A DNA stretch of 64,000 nt from UBA5216 sp043743335 (GTDB lineage: Bacteria; Pseudomonadota; Gammaproteobacteria; Burkholderiales; SG8-41): contig JAYTWR010000202.1 of NCBI GenBank assembly GCA_043743335.1, forward strand, positions 1-64,000, given 5' to 3'. Positions 43,397 to 51,303 of the stretch are shown here, in pieces. Below the pieces are notes generated by a model. That model had not been told where the DNA came from. It saw only the letters and a program-made list of their open reading frames with translations, and ran no database searches. Positions within the stretch are counted from its first letter, which is position 1; the number at the start of each line of letters is the position of its first letter. The translations under genes were made by a program, and so were the position numbers.

Positions 43397-44133
43397 AAGT
43401 AGCGCGTCGGCCAGTTGATGGTGCGCCACATATGCGCCGCCGGGCTTTGATCGAAGCCCAAGCCTTCCTTGGGTTGACGGAAGTGCCGTCCGACGATGTC
43501 GGTAAATGCTTCCAACTCAACATGCACATTCGGATCGAACGAATATAAATCGTTTATCGTCAGCAACCGCGCGGCCTCGTAATACTTGTGCTGCCGTGCG
43601 TACTCGTGCGCGGTGTCAAGATACGGCTCGGGCCGGTAGTCGGCACCGAACAGCCGGATGTAGGAGTCGGGATACTGGTAGCCGTAAGCCTCGTCCGGAT
43701 AAAAACGCAACACCTGGTGATAGCGTATGGCGAATGCTACTTCTTCGTCGACATACGGCTCGAAAAGCTGCGCCGCCCAATAGCCATGATCGGCGCGAAT
43801 AAAACCGCCGGTGGCGACATCATGCACCAGACACGCGAGCACAATCTTTTCACTGCAACCGTTCTTCTGCGCCAGCCGCGCGCTTTGCAACATATGCGTT
43901 GATGGTCCGAAGCGGCCCTTGAAAAAATCAAACAAGGTCGGCTGGTCAGGCAGCCGCTGCAGCCGCGGATCGTGATGCATCAAATGTAGCTTGCCCTTGG
44001 TCTCCGGGTGCTCCGGCGGCTTGCGTGGATCGCGCTCGCCCGAAGTGTAGATGGTTGATTTGACGATCACGTAGCGATCCATCGCTTCGGCGGCAGCGTG
44101 GTCGGCGGCTTCGGCTCTTTGCAGCGTCAACAT
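43393..44133 (-). CDS. HD-domain protein, possibly a diiron oxygenase
   Basis: A 246-residue protein with a ribosome site AGGAGA before ATG 44133. The metal-ligand series reads His80 (GPSTHMLQSA), His104-Asp105 (CLVHDVA), His116 (RADHGYWAA), His139 (RYHQVLRFY) and Asp195 (LTINDLYSFD). The order H-HD-H-H-D is that of diiron HD enzymes, including the PhnZ/myo-inositol-oxygenase branch, rather than mono-metal phosphohydrolases. The substrate is unknown; hydrolase activity is the alternative. No neighbour on the same strand gives context. Confidence 0.75.
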   Translation of the reverse strand: MLTLQRAEAADHAAAEAMDRYVIVKSTIYTSGERDPRKPPEHPETKGKLHLMHHDPRLQRLPDQPTLFDFFKGRFGPSTHMLQSARLAQKNGCSEKIVLACLVHDVATGGFIRADHGYWAAQLFEPYVDEEVAFAIRYHQVLRFYPDEAYGYQYPDSYIRLFGADYRPEPYLDTAHEYARQHKYYEAARLLTINDLYSFDPNVHVELEAFTDIVGRHFRQPKEGLGFDQSPAAHMWRTINWPTRYL

Positions 44134-44157
44134 GGCGGTTATCTCCTGGGTGCGGGC

Positions 44158-44204
44158 GCGTTAGCGCGGGTCAGCGTGGGTTAGCGCGGGTCATTGGGTG
44201 GGCG
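44158..44204. repeat. GTTAGCGCGGGTC direct repeats
   Basis: GTTAGCGCGGGTCA occurs twice in this stretch, separated by GCGTGG. It resembles the TAGCGCGGGTTACG part of the REP-like element at 46417. Nothing else is visible in the 193-base gap except the element at 44296. Confidence 0.45.
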
Positions 44205-44295
44205 AACTGAACTCAACGAGCTCTAGCGTAACAGTCCCGCCGCCTTGAGGTCGTTATCCCGCACGTGAAGGCGTGGCCACTATCGGCGGTTAATG

Positions 44296-44315
44296 TAACT
44301 AATTGATTTTATTGA
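44296..44315 (+). repeat. IHF-like dispersed element, copy 12 (full length)
   Basis: TAACTAATTGATTTTATTGA, exact IHF consensus on the minus strand, 11 bases beyond the stop of the SDR gene. Confidence 0.65.
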
Positions 44316-44326
44316 ATTATTTTTAG

Positions 44327-45019
44327 CTAAAATCGCTCGACCCAAGGCCGCACTTCAATTTCTCCTGTCCAAGCGCTGCGCTGCTGCTGCATCAAATGCA
44401 CATAGCTTTGTGCGATCGCATCGGGGTCAAGCAGACTGTCCGGCTTGTCGGACGGCACGGGGCGCGTGGCAGCGCTGATGCCGCCATCGATGACCACGTG
44501 CGCGACGTGGATGTTCTGCGGCGCGAGTTCGCGTGCCATGCTTTGCGCTAGGCCGCGCAACGCGAATTTGCCCATCGCGAACGTCGCTGATTGCGCGTAG
44601 CCCTTCACGCTGGCCGACGCCCCCGTAAAGAGGATCGTGCCCGCGCCTTTTTTCAGCATGCGTTTGGCGGACGCTTGCCCGACGAGAAATCCGCCAAAGG
44701 CTGAAATGGCGAGCGCGTCAGCAACCTGCTTGGGGTCAAGCTCCACCAGCGGCCCGCGCACCCGCGCGCTGGCGTTGTAAACCACCACGCGCGGCGCGTC
44801 ACACAGCGTGTCGAGATGCGCGAACAGCGCGTTGATCTGTTCCGGTTGGGCGCAGTCGCAAGCCACGGCGTTGGCACCGGTTTCAGCGCACAACGCGCCT
44901 AGTTTGGCCGTGTTGCGCGCGGCCAGCACGCAACCCAAGCCTTCGCGGGTGAAAGCACGCGCCAGCGCGGCGCTGAGCCCGCTGCCCGCGCCGACGATTA
45001 AGGCTATGCCGGCGCTCAT
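44327..45019 (-). CDS. short-chain dehydrogenase/reductase family protein with Phe in place of the catalytic Tyr
   Basis: A 230-residue SDR. The nucleotide loop is VGAGSGLSAALA (residues 9-20), and VVVYNASARVRG holds the NAG-like motif (NAS). The catalytic segment reads ATFAMGKFALRG: Lys151 is kept, but the YxxxK Tyr is Phe147. I recall a subfamily with this substitution followed by the same ARELAPQNIHVAHVVIDG stretch, so it is probably ancestral rather than a recent loss. ATG 45019 overlaps the stop of the upstream GFA gene (ATGA). Confidence 0.83.
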   Translation of the reverse strand: MSAGIALIVGAGSGLSAALARAFTREGLGCVLAARNTAKLGALCAETGANAVACDCAQPEQINALFAHLDTLCDAPRVVVYNASARVRGPLVELDPKQVADALAISAFGGFLVGQASAKRMLKKGAGTILFTGASASVKGYAQSATFAMGKFALRGLAQSMARELAPQNIHVAHVVIDGGISAATRPVPSDKPDSLLDPDAIAQSYVHLMQQQRSAWTGEIEVRPWVERF

Positions 45020-45438
45020 CGTTGCAACTGCGTGGCGATTTTCGGCAACGCGTCGATGTTCATGGTCCACGGCAGCGACGAGCGATGCCATCCCTGCTTC
45101 TTCGGCGGCAGGTCACGCTTTTGCCGCGCCGTGCCGACGCGCAACCCATAAAACTGCGGATCGTCCTCAACCGAAGTCGAGTAAATCGGCGTGCCGCATT
45201 CCGGGCAAAAAGCATGTGCGCGTTGCGCGCCGCTCTCCGCCGTCTTCACATAAATCTTAGGCTTGCCGCCGTGCATGACTAAATCCTGCTTGCGCACGCG
45301 CACGTTGACGCGATACGCCGTGCCGGTAAGCGTCTGGCAATCGGTGCAGTGGCAAATGCTTACCGCTTCGGGATCAACCTTCGCTTCGTAAGTGATGTGG
45401 CCGCAGTGGCAGCCGCCATCGATGGGTAGCATAGACAT
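45016..45438 (-). CDS. GFA-family zinc protein (glutathione-dependent formaldehyde-activating-like)
   Basis: A 140-residue CENP-V/GFA domain. Zinc ligands are visible as GGCHCG (Cys10, Cys12), CHCTDC (Cys30, Cys32, Cys35) and FCPECGTPIYS. ATG 45438 follows GGAGA; ten residues upstream in frame are not needed. It lies between a GST and an SDR in a three-gene operon with 4-13 base junctions, suggesting a shared thiol-detoxification role. Formaldehyde activity is not proven for most members. Confidence 0.88.
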   Translation of the reverse strand: MSMLPIDGGCHCGHITYEAKVDPEAVSICHCTDCQTLTGTAYRVNVRVRKQDLVMHGGKPKIYVKTAESGAQRAHAFCPECGTPIYSTSVEDDPQFYGLRVGTARQKRDLPPKKQGWHRSSLPWTMNIDALPKIATQLQR

Positions 45439-45451
45439 GGCTATCTCCGGT

Positions 45452-46174
45452 TTAGTTTTTGGTTGCACCCGCTAGCCGCGCGGCGTTGTCCTTGGTGTCG
45501 TACAAGTTAATCATCGGTTTGCCTTCGGTGGCGGCGTTCATGCGCGCGCGAATTTCCACGGCCATTTTGTCGTTGCGCTGCACGGCGGGGCGCGCTTTCA
45601 TGGCGTTAAACCAGCGCATGAAATTCGGGTACTCCGCCGCCGTGATGCCGCGATCCCCGTGCAACTTGGCCCACGGATAAATCGCCATGTCCGCAATGCT
45701 GTACTCGTCGCAGCCCATCCAGGCGCTGTCGCGCGCGCGGTTGTCGAGCACGCGATAGAGGCGGATTGATTCGTTGTTGTAGCGGTCAACCGCATACTGG
45801 ATTTTGTCTTTGGCGTAGTTGTTGAAGTGATTCGCCTGACCGAACATCGGGCCCACATGCGCCATCTGGAAAATCAGCCATTGCAGACAGTCGTAACGCT
45901 TGCGTGAGTCTTTGGGCAAAAACTTGCCGGTCTTCTCTGCCAAATACCAAAGAATCGCGCCGGACTCCATCATGGTGTAACGCCCGCCGCCGGGGCCGTC
46001 GGTATCGACGATGGTGGGGATGCGATTGTTGGGGCTCATCTTCAGGTACTCGGGCGTGAACTGCTCACCGAGGCGAATGTTCACATCGATGTGTTTCCAT
46101 TCGATACCGCATTCCTCCAACATGATCATGACCTTCTGGCCGTTGGGGGTGGGGGTAGAGTGCAGTTCAATCAT
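45452..46174 (-). CDS. glutathione S-transferase (nu/YghU-like)
   Basis: A 240-residue GST. The thioredoxin-like N-domain starts MIELHSTPTPNGQKVMIMLEE with the TPNGxK active-site loop of nu-class enzymes; SPNNRIPTIVD provides the cis-Pro and MMESGAILWYLAE the glutathione-binding Ser. The helical C-domain contains SIADMAIYPWAKLH. AAGGAG precedes the start. It is the first gene of the GST-GFA-SDR operon. Confidence 0.91.
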   Translation of the reverse strand: MIELHSTPTPNGQKVMIMLEECGIEWKHIDVNIRLGEQFTPEYLKMSPNNRIPTIVDTDGPGGGRYTMMESGAILWYLAEKTGKFLPKDSRKRYDCLQWLIFQMAHVGPMFGQANHFNNYAKDKIQYAVDRYNNESIRLYRVLDNRARDSAWMGCDEYSIADMAIYPWAKLHGDRGITAAEYPNFMRWFNAMKARPAVQRNDKMAVEIRARMNAATEGKPMINLYDTKDNAARLAGATKN

Positions 46175-46187
46175 GGAGTACTCCTTG

Positions 46188-46423
46188 TTAATCGTTACGA
46201 TGCGTTACTAACCTGTGGCGGTCGTTTTCCAGTACTGTCGTGACGCGGGCGTGCTGCGCCCGATCAAGAACAGGCGTTTCGCGGAAGCGATACTCGATGG
46301 TGGCCAGCGACAGAATGGATTGCCGCAAGCCTTCACGTATCCACGCATCCCAACATAATCCTTCGCTTCACCACGGGCATACTTTGACACAGCGGCGTCG
46401 TTGGGGTTGAGCAATTTGACGCC
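46188..46423 (-). pseudogene. remnant of an AbiEii/DUF6036-like nucleotidyltransferase-associated gene
   Basis: Two minus-strand frames must be joined. The first (46423 to about 46365) reads VKLLNPNDAAVSKYARGEAKD. The second, ending at TAA 46190-46188, reads DAWIREGLRQSILSLATIEY and continues with RFRETPVLDRAQHARVTTVL. Together they match the C-terminal layout of DUF6036/AbiEii-type proteins (pDxAxSKxARgexKD, then WIREGL). A frameshift separates them, and the N-terminal part is missing, the break falling at the REP-like repeat 46417-46446. Confidence 0.55.
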
Positions 46424-46446
46424 CTACTTAGCGCGGGTTACGCGCG
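46417..46446. repeat. REP-like repeat at the junction of two gene remnants
   Basis: Starts TGACGCCCTAC and contains CGGGTTACG, about 24 of 30 bases shared with 33891-33920. Both flanking remnants, on the minus strand, break off here. Confidence 0.5.
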
Positions 46447-46859
46447 TTGAGAATACCGGCAACGACGCGTGCGCACCGCTCAGAAGAACTTATGTAGGTG
46501 GTGAGTGTTATTTGGTTATCGTTCGTGCCTTTGATCGAGCCGCTAGCGCTATTAGGCTTCAGGTAAAGGCCTGCGATCCATAGGGATTGTAGTTGTTTCC
46601 AAAAAGCGTAGCGTGCGACGAACGTTGCGTCTCCCATGCCCGACTCTTTTGTATCAACTTTTACCAGAAATGCGGGTGGAAATAAAAACTCGTCGGTATC
46701 TTTTCGGACGCGATAGGGAATCGAGGCACCGATCTCCAGATCGTTGATCGCGCCCATCCGCAGGGTGACTCTATAGTTATCGGAGATTTGCTTTGAATTT
46801 GCTGGAATAACAACAGGATTGCGATTACGCTGCGTATAACTCGTGGACTGGTGATCCAT
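46428..46859 (-). pseudogene. fragment of an outer-membrane beta-barrel (transporter-like) protein
   Basis: About 143 residues from ATG 46859; the frame stays open upstream to about 46990 without an obvious start or signal peptide. YRVTLRMGAINDLEIGASIP, SGMGDATFVARYAFWKQ and LWIAGLYLKPNSASG have the alternating barrel pattern of the phenol-degradation MetA-like/transporter family. The C-terminal strands are missing: the last residues, NARNPR, are encoded by the REP-like repeat. N- and C-termini are both absent, so it is a decayed gene. Confidence 0.5.
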
Positions 46860-47074
46860 ATCCAGAGACGATTTGGTGGAAATATTAGTCGCCTCGATGT
46901 GTGAGAATATGATCTTGCGATTTAAGTCGGCTTGTGGGAAAACACGGGTGAACGAATGCGCCGGGCGGATGGCCCGCGCTCCTGTACTGTGAAACTTTTA
47001 GTTCGTGACATCTGCCGGTTATGTGCCGCAGGCACTGGTGCTGGCGAAAGATTCAATCAACCCAGGGAGGCGTT

Positions 47075-47979
47075 ATGCAGCAGCGCGTAATGATGGTGAC
47101 AGGTTTGGCTTTGGTATTGACAGCGAGTGTCGCGGGCGCGCAGGGCTGGCGTCCACCGGCGGAGAATCAGCGCTGCCCTTCCAAGTGGGGTGCCAATGAC
47201 GAGCGCGGCGCGGCCAACCACATGAAGCCGGAAACGGTGATGCGCGCGGCACGCCTGATCCGCACCGGCGAGGTGATCGAACTGGGGCATGTGCTGGGCG
47301 GGCCCATGTCCAACAGCCCCGCGCGCGTGTGGAGCATGTTCACCAAGCGCAGCGCGCAGGCGCCGGGCGCGAACCAGCGTGGCGGCAACGAGGAAATCGT
47401 CACTACCGAGCTGGGGCAGATTGGCACGCAGTTCGATGCCTTCCCGCACCAGATGATCGCCAACCGGATGTACAACTGCTTCAAGCTCGAGGAAATCGAT
47501 TCACGCGCGGCGTGCTGATCGATGTCGCGGGCTTGAAGGGCGTCGAGATGCTCGGCGACAACTACGAAATCACCGTCGATGACTTGCAACAGGCGCTGGC
47601 GCGGCAGAAAGTATCTTTGCAGGCGGGTGACGCGATTTTGATTAACACCGGCTGGGGCAAACTGTGGGGCAAGGACAGTGAGCGCTACACGCGCTCCAAC
47701 CCCGGCATCGGGGTTGCAGCGGCCGAGTGGCTGATTAAGCATGACCCGCTGCTGCTCGGCGCAGATAACGCGCCGGTGGAAGTCTCGCCCAATCCCGACA
47801 AGCAGTTATCGTTGCCGGTGCACCAGATCGCGCTCGTCGTGAATGGCGTGCATCTGCTGGAAAATCTGAAACTCGATGTGCTGGCCGCGAAGGGCGTGCA
47901 TGAGTTCGCGCTGACGATGCAGCCACTCAAGATCAAGGGCGGCACAGGCTCTACCGTCGCACCGGCGGCTATACGCTGA
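47075..47979 (+). pseudogene. cyclase-family (kynurenine formamidase-like) gene with internal deletion and frameshift
   Basis: A good ribosome site (CAGGGAGG) and signal peptide start the gene at ATG 47075. The first frame runs through IGTQFDAFPHQMIANRMYNC to LEEI, then hits TGA at 47516-47518. A second frame resumes at FTRGVLIDVAGLKGVEMLGD (from about 47505) and ends normally at 47979. In intact relatives about 18 residues separate LEEI from TRGVLIDV; they are missing, so a deletion near 47503 both removed codons and shifted frame. The downstream part (INTGWGKLWG, PVHQIALVVNGVHLLENL) is well preserved, suggesting recent loss or an assembly error. Confidence 0.75.
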
Positions 47980-48021
47980 TGGGGCAGGGTTCGGGGATTT
48001 GATTGTTGCCTGATGGGGGTG

Positions 48022-48041
48022 TAACTATTTGTTTTTAGTTA
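48022..48041 (+). repeat. IHF-like dispersed element, copy 13, near-palindromic
   Basis: TAACTATTTGTTTTTAGTTA. One mismatch to the IHF core. Its ends TAACTA and TAGTTA are inverted repeats, extended to GTAACTA/TAGTTAC at 48021-48042. Confidence 0.5.
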
Positions 48042-48075
48042 CTGTGCAGGTCGCACTAAGCTGTTACGGGAAGGG

Positions 48076-48207
48076 CTATCTGATCCCCGATACACCGATG
48101 AGTGCCGCGAAGACATTGCGTCCCGGTTTGCGTAGGGTGGCGACGTAGGCGCGGATCACGGCGAAGGCATCTGCACCGGCGACAGTGCGGAAACTGGGTT
48201 TAACGCG
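48076..48207 (-). mobile_element. IS66-like transposase C-terminal remnant
   Basis: On the minus strand 42 codons before a TAG (48078-48076) read VKPSFRTVAGADAFAVIRAY then VATLRKPGRNVFAALIG. This follows the pattern sGxFRtxxGAxxFcrIRsYlsTlrKqGxNvlxAL that closes IS66-family transposases. Nothing of the catalytic domain or inverted repeats remains; the glycosyltransferase stop is 13 bases beyond. It indicates past insertion-sequence activity at the edge of the glycan cluster. Confidence 0.5.
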
Positions 48208-48219
48208 CCAGATCCCCGT

Positions 48220-48966
48220 CTACCGCACCGGGCGTGCAAACAAACGCTTCCCAAAAAACCGCAGCATGCTGCGAATATGCCAAGTCAGGTAACGCACATT
48301 CCGATGACTTTGTCGGCGCGCGTCGTGCACGGCGGTGACGGCGGGAACCTGCATCGCGAAAAGCCCTTTCCCCCGCAACCGCCAGCACAAATCCACATCC
48401 TCGTAGTACAGAAAATAGCTCTCGTCAAACCCTGCCGACAACCTGAACGTCTCAGAGCGCAGCATCAGGAACATGCCCGCCAGCCAATCCACGGGTAACG
48501 GGGTATCGCCGATTTCGTAGTCTGGTGCATGCGCCTGACCGAGTGCTTTCAGCAAAATGCCTAGCGGCGTGGGGTATTTTCGGGCACTGTCTTCCATCGT
48601 TCCTGCGGGATTGCGTATCAACGGTGCCACAACGCCAATTTCCGGGTTGCGCAGCGCAGCCCGTAGCGCTGGAAATGGGTTACCGGGCAGCCGAATATCC
48701 GGATTGAGCACACAAAAACTACCCGTGTTCACCTGCCTGAACGCCGCGTTGTGATTCGCGCCAAATCCTTGGGGACGCGGATTGCGGATAACTTGCACAG
48801 GGAACGCAAACGCATCTGCGCCAAAAGCCAAATCCTCCGGAAAATTGAGCGTCAGTATCACCTCGATATCCGCTTGGCAAAAACGCTCAAGGTCTCTGAG
48901 TAAATCAATCACCAGCGCGCCCTGTCCGTGGCTAACGATGGAGACGGTAATGCGATCTGCTAACAT
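48220..48966 (-). CDS. glycosyltransferase family 2, rhamnosyltransferase-like
   Basis: A 248-residue GT-A enzyme. TVSIVSHGQGALVIDLLRDL is the N-terminal nucleotide-binding start, FGANHNAAFRQVNTGSFCVL the middle, and LNPDIRLPGNP carries the DxD-equivalent (NPD). GFDESYFLYYEDVDLCWRLR is the ED-VD motif of WbbL/RfbN-like rhamnosyltransferases. ATG 48966 is preferred over the long spurious upstream frame. It is divergent from the epimerase gene by 99 bases and likely belongs to the same surface-glycan locus. Confidence 0.87.
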   Translation of the reverse strand: MLADRITVSIVSHGQGALVIDLLRDLERFCQADIEVILTLNFPEDLAFGADAFAFPVQVIRNPRPQGFGANHNAAFRQVNTGSFCVLNPDIRLPGNPFPALRAALRNPEIGVVAPLIRNPAGTMEDSARKYPTPLGILLKALGQAHAPDYEIGDTPLPVDWLAGMFLMLRSETFRLSAGFDESYFLYYEDVDLCWRLRGKGLFAMQVPAVTAVHDARRQSHRNVRYLTWHIRSMLRFFGKRLFARPVR

Positions 48967-49065
48967 GCTGTAGGTTAAAAATAGCTCTGCAAATTTGGGG
49001 ATCGAACGCATGCGCAGCATAACGCACTTGGCGGGGCCGCCCAATGGCATCGCGCGGGCGCGTCG

Positions 49066-50040
49066 ATGATTTTGGTGACCGGTGCGGCTGGGTTCGTTGG
49101 CGCGTCTGTTTGTACGCGGCTGAGCGCGCTCGAAGACGTGCGTGCGCTGGCCCGCACAGCGTCGCCAAAACCACACTTGCCCGACCATGCCCACGTTGAA
49201 TGGGCACCGGTTGCTGATCTTTGCACCGTCACGGATTGGGCTGCGCTGTTGGACGGCGTAACAACCGTCATCCATCTTGCCGCGCGCACCCACGTGCTAC
49301 ACGAAACAGAAGCTGATCCGCTATCCGCCTACCGCCGGATTAACGTCACCGCCACTGAGCATCTGGCTAACGCCTGCGTCAAGGCGGGCGTAAAACGCTT
49401 GGTATTCCTCAGTTCCATCAAGGTCAATGGCGAGTCCACCACCAACCAACCCTTTCGCGAAACGGATACGCCGCAGCCGCAAGACGCGTACGGCATCTCA
49501 AAGTGGGAAGCCGAGCACGCTCTGTTCCGCATTAGCCGCGAAACGGGTCTCGAAGTCACGGTTATTCGACCGCCCTTGGTGTATGGGCCGGGGGTGAAAG
49601 GCAATTTCCTGCGTCTACTGGGTATCGCCCGCCGGGGGTGGCCGCTGCCGCTGGCGTCGGTGCATAACCTGCGTAGCTTCGTTTACGTGGAAAACCTAGC
49701 CGATGCCATTGCTGTCTGTGCCACGCACCCGGCTGCGGCCGGGAAAACGTATCTGGTGAGCGATGGCGCGGATTTATCCACGCCGCACCTCATCCGCGAA
49801 CTGGCGTCGCGGCAGGGCGCGCGCGCGCCAATGTTGCCTTGCCCCACGTGGCTGCTGCAAGGCGCGGCCAGCATGATGGGGCGCGGCGCTGAAGCCGCCC
49901 GGCTGTTAGGGTCGCTGCAAGTTGACAGCGCGCCAATTCGCGCGGATTTACATTGGGTGCCGCCCCACAGCGTCGCACAGGGGCTGGACCAGACCACGCG
50001 TTGGTATTCTGGGCAAAACCCTGTAAAATCAAATACTTAA
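49066..50040 (+). CDS. NAD-dependent sugar epimerase/dehydratase
   Basis: A 324-residue extended SDR. ILVTGAAGFVGASV is the NAD loop (TGxxGxxG), HLAARTHVLHE the second conserved strand, and YGISKWEAE carries the catalytic YxxxK. Close relatives in LPS clusters are 4-epimerases or 4-reductases of UDP-N-acetylhexosamines (WbpV/WbpK-like). It opens a forward glycan operon. The last five residues, VKSNT, and the stop are encoded by a copy of the dispersed element. Confidence 0.89.
   Translation: MILVTGAAGFVGASVCTRLSALEDVRALARTASPKPHLPDHAHVEWAPVADLCTVTDWAALLDGVTTVIHLAARTHVLHETEADPLSAYRRINVTATEHLANACVKAGVKRLVFLSSIKVNGESTTNQPFRETDTPQPQDAYGISKWEAEHALFRISRETGLEVTVIRPPLVYGPGVKGNFLRLLGIARRGWPLPLASVHNLRSFVYVENLADAIAVCATHPAAAGKTYLVSDGADLSTPHLIRELASRQGARAPMLPCPTWLLQGAASMMGRGAEAARLLGSLQVDSAPIRADLHWVPPHSVAQGLDQTTRWYSGQNPVKSNT
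50024..50039 (-). repeat. IHF-like dispersed element, copy 14, within the epimerase 3' end
   Basis: TAAAATCAAATACTTA on the plus strand. Exact WATCAANNNNTTR with spacer ATAC. It supplies the C-terminal codons and most of the stop of the epimerase gene. Confidence 0.55.
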
Positions 50041-50073
50041 CGTTTACCTGCCGCCAAGCCGGCGCGCCGATTC

Positions 50074-51303
50074 ATGGCACATCCCGCCGTAAATATTTCT
50101 CGTTGGGCCGCAATCGCGCTGGGCGCGTCGATTCCCGTTTCGACTGCGCTGGATAACGTTTTGCTGGTGATCGTGCTCGCGGCATGGGCGGCATGGGCGG
50201 CATCGGGGCCTTTTCGCGCAATCGATAAAAAAACATTGAAAAACAATGCGTTAATGATTCCATTGATGCTGTTCGGGCTGCTCGCCGTTGGGATGCTGTG
50301 GAGCAACGTCACGCTGCGCGAAGCACTTTCACAGTTGTGGAAGTACGCCGATTTGTTGTTCATTCCGCTGTTCGCAATGGTATTTCGTGATCGTGAAACG
50401 CGGCTCAGGGGGCTGTATGCGTTTGCTGCTGCGATGGTGATTACCCTTGTCCTGTCTTACCTTTTCTATGCGCGGCTAGTGCCGCAGTGGCCGTTTTTCG
50501 CCAGCGATGGAATATCGCCCACGGTTTTTAAATACAAAATCACTCACAGCATTCTCGTCGCCTACGCCGCCTATCTCTTTGTCTGGTTCGGCGATACCGC
50601 CACGCGGCGGCGCACGCGGCTCGTGTGGTACACGCTGGCGCTGTTCGCAGCCGGCAACGTGCTGTTGTTGGTACAGGGCGCTACGGGCTACGTCGTGCTC
50701 GGCGCGCTGGCGCTGTTGCTGGCCATTCAGCGCACGGGGCGACGCGAGTTGGCCGCTGTGGCGTTGCTGGCCGTCGTCGGCGTCACCGCGTTGGCCTTCA
50801 TCCCCAGCCCATTCCAGCAGCGTATCGTGCTCATCAAAAGCGAACTGCATCTGTGGGCTTCCGGCGACGCCAAGGCGCAAGACACTTCTACCGGCCTGCG
50901 GCTGGATTTCCACAAAAACACCTTAAGCATTATCGCCGCCCACCCCCTTACCGGCGTCGGCACGGGTGGTTTTCCCAAGGCATACGCCGAGCAAGTCAAA
51001 GGCACCGGCAAGTACGCCACCCACAATCCGCACAACGAATTCCTCAATATCGCTGCACAAATCGGCTTGGGCGGCATGGTGGTGCTGATCGCCCTGTTCT
51101 GGGCGCAGTGGCGTGCCGTGCCGCAACTGGCCACCCCCATGGAGCAGGCACTCGCCCGCGCGCTGGTGTTAACGTTGGTTGTCGGCTGTTTGGTGAACTC
51201 GCTGTTGCTCGATCATGCGGAAGGTTTGTTTTACGCTTGGATGTCAGGCTTGTTGTATGGCGGCTTAAAATACGGGCCTTCTGAACCACTGGCGCGCGTA
51301 TGA
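50074..51303 (+). CDS. O-antigen ligase (WaaL/Wzy_C family)
   Basis: A 409-residue polytopic membrane protein with about ten hydrophobic segments. The large periplasmic loop of the Wzy_C domain includes TSTGLRLDFHKNTLSIIAAH, TGVGTGGFPKAYAEQ and NPHNEFLNIAAQIGLGG; the conserved Arg and the H-x-x-N-E-F/Y motif fit the lipid A-core:O-antigen ligase active site. A Wzy polymerase is the alternative. A 9-bp repeat near the start duplicates AWA (50181-50203). The stop overlaps the next start by four bases. Confidence 0.87.
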   Translation: MAHPAVNISRWAAIALGASIPVSTALDNVLLVIVLAAWAAWAASGPFRAIDKKTLKNNALMIPLMLFGLLAVGMLWSNVTLREALSQLWKYADLLFIPLFAMVFRDRETRLRGLYAFAAAMVITLVLSYLFYARLVPQWPFFASDGISPTVFKYKITHSILVAYAAYLFVWFGDTATRRRTRLVWYTLALFAAGNVLLLVQGATGYVVLGALALLLAIQRTGRRELAAVALLAVVGVTALAFIPSPFQQRIVLIKSELHLWASGDAKAQDTSTGLRLDFHKNTLSIIAAHPLTGVGTGGFPKAYAEQVKGTGKYATHNPHNEFLNIAAQIGLGGMVVLIALFWAQWRAVPQLATPMEQALARALVLTLVVGCLVNSLLLDHAEGLFYAWMSGLLYGGLKYGPSEPLARV

